Shown here in pieces: positions 27,309 through 35,200 of a stretch of 64,000 bases of DNA. Location: positions 1-64,000 of the forward strand of contig CAJAYT010000096.1 in assembly GCA_903949285.1 (NCBI GenBank), given 5' to 3'. Both the position numbers and the translations under genes were made by a program. The notes under the pieces were generated by a model, which saw nothing but the letters and a program-made list of their open reading frames with translations, did no database searches and was not told where the DNA came from. The stretch comes from an uncultured Burkholderiales bacterium (GTDB lineage Bacteria; Pseudomonadota; Gammaproteobacteria; Burkholderiales; Burkholderiaceae_C). Position 1 is the first letter of the stretch; each line of letters starts with the position of its first letter.

Positions 27309-28754
27309 CTAAGCATTGTTTTTCAGTAAATAGATCAATTTGCTTAGGTCTGGTTGTGCTTCAATGCTTAAAACCAGCTGTGACAGGTCCTTGGCCTGGT
27401 GGGAACCTAAGACTGGTCCAATCAAATCCAAGGCCTTATCGATCACCTCTTGGCGACTCATGGGGTTTCTGGGAGTGCCCCTGACTGCCTCGACGCGCTC
27501 AGAGTAACGCGTTCCGTCTTTGAGAATGACTTCTACGACTGCAACGCGCACGGGCATGAACTGCTTTAACTCATCATCAAAGATGAGCTCTACTTTAGCT
27601 CTTTGCTCCAGGACAGAGGCATCTTTCATCCTTTGAATATCATGTGCTGCTTTGAAGGAGGCTGTGCCGTCCAAGAGCATCACCGCTACCATGTGCTGCA
27701 AGCAGATATCTGGCATGTCCCGGTTGGAGACTACTTTTGCAGTTGATGGCTCTAGGCGCACCAGGACTTTTTGTATGGACTGATGATCAAAACGATTTTT
27801 CTGTCTTATCAGTTCAAGCGCGTCCAATGGGCCTTGTATGGGCGAGCCAACAGTCCATTTCTTGATATCCGTTTGTGTGATCTCAAAACGCTCACCCAAT
27901 CCGTCTGTTAGAAGTTTTTTATTTGCAAGTGGTGCGTAGGCTTCAAAGAAATTGTCGGGTCCACTAAAAATATCATTGATACCGTTCCACCCGTTTTCAA
28001 CGAGAAGCGCGGAGGTCACACCGTTTTTAGAAGGCATTCCAGCAAAGACAAAAGCCTTCTCGATATGGTCCGTATCTCTGCCCCATGCATAAATGCCAGA
28101 TGACTGTTGCGCTGTGTAGTCCATGACCCAACGCATTTGTTGTTGATTTAGGCGTGCTGCGCAAGCAGCCGCACTTGCTGCGCCAAATATTCCCGCAATG
28201 CTGTGTGAGCTTTTATGACTGGAGTAACTGAACTCAGGCCCACCCATGGCCATTACGACTCGAGTGCCAACGTCATATCCGAGCGCCACCGCTCGCAGTA
28301 AATGATCGCCTGAGATTTTAAATATTTCACCAGCTGCTGTAGCCGCTGGAACAACCGAGCAGCCTGGGTGTGATCTGGACCTGTTGTGAGAGTCATCTGT
28401 TTCGTCTGCATGTGCCATCACACCGTTGGCCAAGGCAGCGTCAGCAGGAGAGGCTGTCAATTTTGAGCCTAGGATCGTGCATTTACCTGGGGGAGCATAT
28501 TTTTGTATATACGACATTGCCGCTTTTCCCGGTAGCAGCTCAGAACCAGAAATGATGGCTGCATAGGTATCTAAGAGGTGATACTTTGTCTGCTCCTCTA
28601 CATTAGGGGTTAATTTGGCTTGACCTGCTTGCGCCATGTACTGCGATAGGAACTCTGACTCTGCACTTAGGTAGTTCTGCTGGGCGTTTACAGAGGTCTC
28701 AAGCAATGCGACTGAGCTCAAACCAAAGCGACTTAAAAATTGACGTTTATTCAT
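27309..28754 (-). CDS. MmgE/PrpD family protein with a leader peptide
   Basis: A 481-residue member of the 2-methylcitrate dehydratase fold. Recognisable parts are the NGVMAHADETDDSHNRSRSHPG segment and the C-terminal DGTRYSERVEAVRGTPRNPM segment. Unlike cytosolic PrpD it begins MNKRQFLSRFGLSSVALLETSVNAQQ, which looks like an export signal with a single KR pair, so it may be periplasmic. The reaction is unknown for most exported family members. It converges with the acyl-CoA ligase gene, and no other propionate genes are nearby. Confidence 0.85.
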   Translation of the reverse strand: MNKRQFLSRFGLSSVALLETSVNAQQNYLSAESEFLSQYMAQAGQAKLTPNVEEQTKYHLLDTYAAIISGSELLPGKAAMSYIQKYAPPGKCTILGSKLTASPADAALANGVMAHADETDDSHNRSRSHPGCSVVPAATAAGEIFKISGDHLLRAVALGYDVGTRVVMAMGGPEFSYSSHKSSHSIAGIFGAASAAACAARLNQQQMRWVMDYTAQQSSGIYAWGRDTDHIEKAFVFAGMPSKNGVTSALLVENGWNGINDIFSGPDNFFEAYAPLANKKLLTDGLGERFEITQTDIKKWTVGSPIQGPLDALELIRQKNRFDHQSIQKVLVRLEPSTAKVVSNRDMPDICLQHMVAVMLLDGTASFKAAHDIQRMKDASVLEQRAKVELIFDDELKQFMPVRVAVVEVILKDGTRYSERVEAVRGTPRNPMSRQEVIDKALDLIGPVLGSHQAKDLSQLVLSIEAQPDLSKLIYLLKNNA

Positions 28755-28927
28755 AGTTTTTCATTTTTGTGAGCAAAACTGAGTAAGAAAAATTGAATCT
28801 GGGATTTTTCCTATAGTTGAAATGCTTTAAAACATTTGGTTAGGATGGTAAGTTAAAAATTCGATTAGAATACATGCCTACCAAAAGAACTTAATACACC
28901 TTTTGAATAGTTTTTATTAAAACCGAT

Positions 28928-29004
28928 CTGTCCGTAGCTCAGTTGGATAGAGCAACAGCCTTCTAAGCTGTGGGTCGGGGGTTCGATCCCCTCCGGGCAG
29001 ACCA
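28928..29004 (+). tRNA. tRNA-Arg (anticodon TCT)
   Basis: A 77-base cloverleaf: acceptor CTGTCCG with CGGGCAG (one G-T pair), D-stem GCTC/GAGC, anticodon stem ACAGC/GCTGT with loop CTTCTAA, T-stem GGGGG/CCCTC and encoded CCA. The 3' half recurs in decayed form at 29716-29770. Confidence 0.95.
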
Positions 29005-29187
29005 ATTTCACTTGGATGCGGCAACTGGTCTCGCTATGACTTTGACCAAGCCTTTTGGGTCGCATCATTTATCTCATTAATGGTCAATGCCTTGTTTCTT
29101 TTTTTTATTAGACTTGAAACCAAAGTTTTGACTTTTTTGTGTTTCATTTAATCCTTTCTTGATATCTTTTTTAAGAACTTTGATTAT

Positions 29188-29310
29188 TGCTAAGATTTTT
29201 TCAGTCGTTAAGACTAGGGCAAGTCTAGTCTCAACTTTCATTTTGTGACCGATTCAGGGTTCAACGCTCGCCCTCACAATATCGCCGCAATCAAAATATT
29301 TTTTCACCAT
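29188..29310 (-). pseudogene. Broken mazF/pemK-type toxin gene
   Basis: Its ATG lies inside the end of the mazE gene, the usual overlap. It reads MVKKYFDCGDIVRASVEP, then a TGA stop, then in the same frame IGHKMKVETRLALVLTTEKILA. The first part and the (R)xALVLTTE strand match the start of MazF/ChpB toxins (DIV... and RPALVLS...). After that the reading frame has no further similarity that I can see. The toxin is therefore inactivated by an in-frame stop and loss of the C-terminal two thirds. Confidence 0.72.
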
Positions 29311-29555
29311 ACTTCTTGGTCAATCGGTTTGCAGTTATCCCATAACTCTAGATCCTTAGGTGGCTTGGCTTTTAAATCGCATTGCGACATTAATTCAGAT
29401 AGGGAATAACTTTTTTTAGGGCTAAGAACTATTTTTCCGTCACACGTTGTTTCTAGTGACAAGGACTGACCGGCTCTGAGTCCGATATCTTTTAAAACAA
29501 CGGGGGGTAATACTGCAACGGTGCTATTGCCGTATTTTCTAAGGACCACTTCCAT
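29304..29555 (-). CDS. mazE: MazE/ChpS-type antitoxin (orphaned)
   Basis: An 83-residue AbrB-fold antitoxin. The N-terminal swapped-hairpin domain reads VVLRKYGNSTVAVLPPVVLKD, and the C-terminal toxin-binding tail includes YSLSELMSQCDLKAKPP and ends PIDQEVW, matching ChpS/PemI antitoxins. The downstream toxin gene is a pseudogene, so this may be a surviving orphan. It lies between tRNA-Arg and a decayed tRNA-Arg repeat, suggesting remnants of an integrated element. Confidence 0.85.
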   Translation of the reverse strand: MEVVLRKYGNSTVAVLPPVVLKDIGLRAGQSLSLETTCDGKIVLSPKKSYSLSELMSQCDLKAKPPKDLELWDNCKPIDQEVW

Positions 29556-29715
29556 AGTCAGCTTTCTTTTTTGATATCAACAAGTTTAGCGGTAAGCAGA
29601 AAAATGTAAAGCAATGCTAAACATTATGTGGTGGAGAAGCGAAAATACTTAGACTCGCATTGCACAGTTGTTACACGGTTTAAGATAACTTAAAAAAATC
29701 AATAACTTATGGCCA

Positions 29716-29770
29716 AGCACTAGCCCTTCTAAGCTTTAGGTCGGGGGGGCGATCCTTCCCGGGCAGTCCA
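29716..29770 (+). pseudogene. Decayed tRNA-Arg copy (3' half)
   Basis: The stretch aligns with the anticodon arm through the CCA end of tRNA-Arg at 28928-29004: CTTCTAAGC is exact, GGTCGGGGG and GGGCAG are kept, and there are several substitutions (for example GGGCAGTCCA for GGGCAGACCA). No 5' acceptor arm pairs with it, so it is not functional. It may be an attachment-site duplicate or an old tandem gene copy. Confidence 0.75.
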
Positions 29771-29901
29771 TTGCAATTAGGATTGCATCAAGCTGTTTGT
29801 GATGAATGAGGCGATCAGAGTCCTAATAGTCATAGGAACAGTCCTAGGAACTTTGCAATTGGTAGTGCAGCCTAACTTCCATATTTACCAGTTAGATATG
29901 C

Positions 29902-31179
29902 TTAAGATGTACTGGAAATTTTTCTCGAATTTTGCTTTTGAACAGGTCTTGCGTTTAATTTAAACGGAAACTTGTTGACTTGAGATTTAGAAATCTCAAC
30001 TGGAGTTTTCATGATGTAGAACATTACGCCTTCTGTACAAGGCGGCGTTGTCAGAGAGCCTTCATAGGTGAAGTGACTCGTGTCAGTAGGGATTAATGAG
30101 GTTGGATCAAACTCAACTCTTTCAGGTAAATACTCTTCTCCAACTTTAGGGGGGAGGTTATCCCATAGTGTCTTGATAAAGGAATTTTCCTTTCCTTCTT
30201 CGACCAAAACCCCAATTACAGCCAGTTTGCCGTCCTTGTTTTTGTGAACAAAATGGATGACCATCGCAGAGCCCTTGCCATCCACTTTTTCCTCGCTAGG
30301 TCTGTGGAAATGGAATTGAAGTAAATCAAAAACTTCCCTGTTGATCAATAACTTGCTGCCGGGTGCAGGTATGACCTGAATCGTATGACCATTGTTTAAT
30401 ATTTTGAGTGGACTAGAAACGTAGTCAACCATCAAAGTTTCCTTGGATTTTTCGAAAGGACCAACTATGTTCAGTGGAGATTGAGTTTTGCCTGCTCCAC
30501 AAGTCGGGAAACTCTCGCCCCAGTGTTCTGGACCATTCTCACCCTCGTATCCCCAATGAACTTCGTGTCCATGGCCTTGGCTAGACTTCTCTTTTGATGC
30601 CTCTTTTGAGTTTTCTTTTTCAGCGTGTAATGATTCAGTGTGATAATTTTTCTCTGTATCTTTACTTGTTTCTTGATTTTGCGAGTCAAAATGAGAGTTG
30701 ATTACTCTTTTCTCAATGGGTGCTTGAAATGAGGACTTACTTGATTGCGATTTCGCAGTGGTTTCTAGTTGTGTGAAACCTCTTATGACTCCTCTATAGC
30801 CAACGACTTTGGCACAAATGTCTTCGACAAAAAATGAACTATTTTGATGAATTTCCCATACAGGATTGACCAAAATATCTGTTGTCAAGCCTTCTTTTGA
30901 TAGAGCATTGTAGGAAGCAGCAGCTTTAGCTCTCTCTACCCCATTCATGTAGGTATTACCAGACGAGTTGATAAACGCTTTGTCTCCTGAGTTAATCAGT
31001 CCGAGTGTTTTCGTAACACAAGCTTGCCCCCTGACTTGCTCTTTGATCTCATAATTAGCCAGAGACTCGGATGCAGTAATAGTTGGGCTAGGTACTTTTG
31101 CTGATTCATTGGTGCTCACGATGCTGGAGCAACCAATCAGTGACAGAGCTATAAAAGCAGTACTAAGAATCAATTTCAT
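29902..31179 (-). CDS. Lipoprotein alpha-carbonic anhydrase with an extra N-terminal domain
   Basis: The C-terminal ~230 residues are an alpha-class carbonic anhydrase that hydrates CO2 with zinc: HWGYEG, QSPLNI, the ligand pair QFHFH, the third ligand region MVIHFVHKN, and SLTTPPCTEGV. The N-terminus has a lipoprotein signal with lipobox LIGC (Cys17). Between them is a ~115-residue domain (EQVRGQACVTKTLGL to GVIRGF) that I do not recognise, then a Lys/Glu/Ser-rich linker (about residues 150-205). At 425 residues it is much longer than the usual ~250. Probably outer-membrane anchored or periplasmic. Confidence 0.88.
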   Translation of the reverse strand: MKLILSTAFIALSLIGCSSIVSTNESAKVPSPTITASESLANYEIKEQVRGQACVTKTLGLINSGDKAFINSSGNTYMNGVERAKAAASYNALSKEGLTTDILVNPVWEIHQNSSFFVEDICAKVVGYRGVIRGFTQLETTAKSQSSKSSFQAPIEKRVINSHFDSQNQETSKDTEKNYHTESLHAEKENSKEASKEKSSQGHGHEVHWGYEGENGPEHWGESFPTCGAGKTQSPLNIVGPFEKSKETLMVDYVSSPLKILNNGHTIQVIPAPGSKLLINREVFDLLQFHFHRPSEEKVDGKGSAMVIHFVHKNKDGKLAVIGVLVEEGKENSFIKTLWDNLPPKVGEEYLPERVEFDPTSLIPTDTSHFTYEGSLTTPPCTEGVMFYIMKTPVEISKSQVNKFPFKLNARPVQKQNSRKISSTS

Positions 31180-31679
31180 TTTTGAGCACCTTCATAAAAC
31201 GCAAGTGTCTCCCAATAATGCGGGAGGGAAGCTTATCCACAACAACCACAATCGACACAAGTTCATTAAACTTTACAAAAATGTAGCATTGGATAGGAAA
31301 AAGATGCTTGGTATGGGTACTTAAGAGTGCTTTTTTGGGGGTGGCTGGTGTTCTATGGGAATAGAGTGCCATCAAGAGGATCAGGATCGGGTAGTTGGGA
31401 TCCAAATCGCTAAGGTCTAGAAAAAGCTCCTGCAGATTCTAAATTGGGGAAATCGGGTTAAATATACGTAACAGAAGTTAGTAAATTGAGGTTATTCAAT
31501 CCCAGGTGCTTAACCGAATGTGGTTGATGAAATACATTCCTCATCTGACAAGATCAATGACTGCTGATTGTTTCTAATTTAACTGAGCGTTAGCGTCTTG
31601 CTCTCGCATTGCTTGTAATTGCCCCAAGTGCAGGGGCTTAAACAGCCTAATTCGCACTTTGGGTAAAAGTTTAACTAAA
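31180..31679. other. 500-base gene-free stretch
   Basis: No gene with a credible start and family was seen on either strand. A weak stem followed by a T-run (GTACT...AGTGC, about 31317-31336) could stop rightward transcripts. The rest is AT-rich and should include the promoter of the carbonic anhydrase gene. Confidence 0.4.
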
Positions 31680-32045
31680 TTATTTTTTCATATGGTCCTC
31701 GCCCGCTTTAACAACCACACCGTTTTCGCAGTGAATTGAGACCGCAAATATCAAATCTGCTGATTTGGACTTAGTGCCCTGAATAATGACGGTTTGTCCA
31801 ACCTTTGCAGACTTCATCAGTTCTGCTGCGGCGTGAGGGTGAACATGTACTTGGTGCTGCCCGTCTAAGAGTAGCCCATCCACGTCACTGTGAGCGTTAA
31901 ATAAGAACTTGGTAATTTTTCCTGTGATGGATGTTGGTTCTCCGGGACTCGTAGCAGGAGATTTATGATCCTGTGGGTGGTGAGCATCCCCGGGTTTGAT
32001 GTTGGCTTGTGGGTGAGGTAATTTTGGTGTGTTTTCAGTATTCAT
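31680..32045 (-). CDS. Small His-rich protein of unknown function
   Basis: A 121-residue protein. The first ~45 residues are Pro/His-rich and probably disordered (KPGDAHHPQDHKSP). The rest looks like a small beta-barrel: ITGKITKFLFNAHSDVDGLLLDG, QVHVHPHAAAELM, GQTVIIQGTKS, like an OB-fold. Clustered His residues suggest metal binding. I chose ATG 32045, which has GGAGA 5-6 bases upstream; an in-frame ATG lies four codons earlier. No signal peptide is visible. Function unknown. Confidence 0.65.
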   Translation of the reverse strand: MNTENTPKLPHPQANIKPGDAHHPQDHKSPATSPGEPTSITGKITKFLFNAHSDVDGLLLDGQHQVHVHPHAAAELMKSAKVGQTVIIQGTKSKSADLIFAVSIHCENGVVVKAGEDHMKK

Positions 32046-32082
32046 TAGAGTCTCCAAGTTGGCGAAGGCGATTGGCCTGAGT

Positions 32083-32104
32083 CGGTAGCAAGAATTAGCT
32101 ACCG
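32083..32104. promoter_or_regulatory. Inverted repeat upstream of the His-rich protein
   Basis: CGGTAGC and GCTACCG flank an 8-base spacer, 38-59 bases upstream of the leftward start. It could be an operator or a leader hairpin; no T-run follows. Confidence 0.4.
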
Positions 32105-32215
32105 CGTCATCATGCCGGTATTGCTCGCGCAGATCAGTTCGCTAAGCAACACTTTTGAATCTTAAAAAAATTAGATAAGACGCACATCTATTTAATAAAA
32201 CGCATTCGTTGGATA

Positions 32216-35200
32216 TCAATAACCAACATTCAGACTATGCCGTGCGCAATCAACTGGTAAGTAAACGGTTTTAACTTTTTGGGGTGGCTCAGATAGGCAG
32301 GGGAGAGTTTCTGCGAAAGTAGAGGGGTTCATATTTTTATACACAGCAGTTGAGGTAATCTTCTGTTGTGAAACTACCGAACTATCTGTAATGGTTAGTG
32401 TTCCGTCTATATCATTTGTCAAAGAATAGTTGTTTGTTTTTGGGACTAAGCCATTAGAGCTTATGACATAAACCCCCTTGAGACTTAGGGTGTCGGCTGT
32501 TGTCACGTAATTAATTTGATTATTTGTTGAATTAAAAATATTATCTGATCCTTTAAATCCAACTACAGAGGAAGTAAAAGCTGGATTGGGTGTATTTTGT
32601 ATTTTTGTAGCGTTATCGACAATTATGGTTAAAGCTGCTTGTCCAATGCTTAAGCTTCCATTTGTATAGCTGATGTTGTAGTTTGATATGCCCACTCCAG
32701 TAGCACCAGACAGGTTATCTGGATAAGAAGCCTGACTGTAATTTTTGCCGTTCGCAAGTCCGTTGATCGAGGTGATTGTGTCTCCCCCTTTGAGGCCTAC
32801 AACTGTTAGCGAGCTCAACAGATTAGACTGGACTAAGCCGTTATAGATTACCGATTGATTCGAGCCATTTACTGATAATGCAGTTTTTGAAATTGACAAA
32901 GATCCGTTATTGACTATTACTGCATAGTTGACTAAAGCACTACCGGCTGCAGTCAAATGATCTGAATACCCAATTGAGTTGTAATTAGTTCCCTGCGCTA
33001 GCCCCTGGATAGTAAAGCTGTCACTTCCTTGTTGACCCGTATAAGTGACTCCACTGTTGGTCTGTAAGTTACCGTTGTAAGGCAAGCTATTGTTCGAGCC
33101 TGTCAACGTGAGCGTAGCTTGTTCAATGCTTAAGCTCCCGTTGTTGTAAGTGACCTTGTAATTGCCTGCGGATCCACCACTGACGCTCAAATGATCGGAA
33201 TAGGGGGTAGTGCTGTAGTTCAAGCCACTCGCGTAGCCGCTGATGATAAAGGTATCTCCTCCAAGTTGACCGCTATAGGTTGCACCGGTATTGCTCTGTG
33301 AAATACCACTGTACTTAACCGAATTTCTTGATCCAATAACACTCAAAGGTGCTTGACTGATCGATAAACTGCCGTTTACATACACTGACTTATAGTTACT
33401 CAAACTCGCACCGCTTACCACCAAGTGATCAGTATAGGGCGAGGTGCTGTAATTGAGCCCACTAGCGTATCCGCTGATGGCGAAGGTATCGCCCCCGAGT
33501 TGCCCGCTGTATGTTGCACCGGTATTGTTTTGTGTAAAACCGTTGTATTGAACCGTATTGTTTGAACCAATAACACTCAGCGTAGCTTGCCCAACAGACA
33601 AGCTACCGTTGTTATAAACAACGGTGTAATTGGCTAACGCTGCACCACTAGCCACCAAGTTATCAGCATAGGGGGTGACGCTGTAATTTTGGGCGCTTGC
33701 GTAGCCGCTGATTGTGAAGGTGTCGCTACCTTGTTGGCCGCTGTAGACTGCGCCGCTGTGTGTTTGATTGGTCCCGTTATATTGAACCGTATTATTTGTC
33801 CCGTTCACCGATAGCGTAGCTTGTCCAATCGTCAGATTCCCGTTGTTATAGATAACGCTATAGTTGGCCAAGGACGCACCGCTAACTACCAAGTTATCAG
33901 CATAGGGATTCTTGCTGTAATTAAGACCGTTTGCGTAGCCTGCAATAGTGAACGTGTCGCTTCCTTTGTTACCAGTGTAGGAGGCGCCGCTATTAAACTG
34001 AGGGTTGGCGTTGTATTGCACTGAATGATTAACTCCGGTCACGATAAGCGTAGCTTGTCCAATTACTAAGCTCCCGTTTGTGTAGGAGACGTTGTAGTTC
34101 CCAGAAGCTGGGCCATTGATATTCAAGTGATCAGAGTAGGGGGTCGTGCTGTAGTTCAAGCCACTCGCGTAGCCGCTGATGATAAAGGTATCTCCTCCAA
34201 GCTGACCGCTATAGGTCGCCCCGGTATTGATCTGTGAAACACCGCTGTATTGCACTGTGTTATTTGTACCAATAACGGTGAGGGGCGCTTGTCCAATCGC
34301 CAAACTCCCGTTGTTAAGGACAACTGTGTAATTGGCCAAAGCCGCACCACTAACCACCAAGTTGTCAGCGTAGGGGGTGGGGCTGGAATTAAAGGCGCTT
34401 GCGTAACCACTGATCGTGAATGTGTCATTTCCTTGTTTCCCTGCGTAAGAGGCGCCGCTATTTGTTTGCAACTGACTGGTGTATTGAGCTGTATTGTTCA
34501 CCCCTGTCACTATCAGCGCCGCTCGACCAATGTTTAAGCTACCGTTCGTGTAAGCGATAGCGTAGTTGGATAGACCCGTTCCAATAGCTGTTGAAAGGGT
34601 GTCCGCATAGGCTGTCGGACTGTAATTTGTGCCGCTTGCTTGGCCGCTAACCCCGGTTACGGTATCGCTGCCCTTAAGCCCAGATGTGCTAAAGGTGTTA
34701 GTTTGAGCCCTGGCGTTGTAAATACTCAGGGTTGTTGCGCCACTAATGAGCAGTGGAGCCTGAGTAATGGTTAAGTTACCACCTACATAGCTAAAGATAT
34801 AGCCTGTTTGATTTGAATACAAACCGCTGGGCGTTATTGGATAAGATCCTACATCAATAGCATTGACTCCAGGGCCAATAAAAGCTAAGGCACCTAAAAC
34901 GTTGCTGGTCACAGGAGTTGAATAAGTAACACCCAAGGAGCCAAGAAAAGCATTACCATCGTATTGAACGGTTGGACTAGTAGCGGTGACTGTCACTGAT
35001 GTCATAAATGACTTTAACAGGGGGAAGGTAAGTCCCGGGTAGAGGAACCAAGTATTATTAAAGTCCCAACCCGCAAAGTTTGCCTGCTGTTGCATTTGGG
35101 TGGTTGTCAAGCCCAACCCCCCTCCGACCGAACTGCCAGGTCCTGAAGTGACATTCCAAACGCTACTGGTCACTGCGCCTGATGTAGCCCCAACTATCCC

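Noticed and set aside
28865..29068. Leftward open frame of 67 codons
   Set aside because: It contains the antisense translation of tRNA-Arg (GIEPPTHSLEGCCSIQLSYG), so it is not a gene.
29716..29770. A second functional tRNA-Arg
   Set aside because: No 5' acceptor arm or D-arm pairs with it, and the T-arm is altered.
32630..34745. Regular repeats considered as a CRISPR array
   Set aside because: The 234-base period is an open reading frame of protein repeats in TpsA; there are no short identical repeats with unique spacers and no cas genes.
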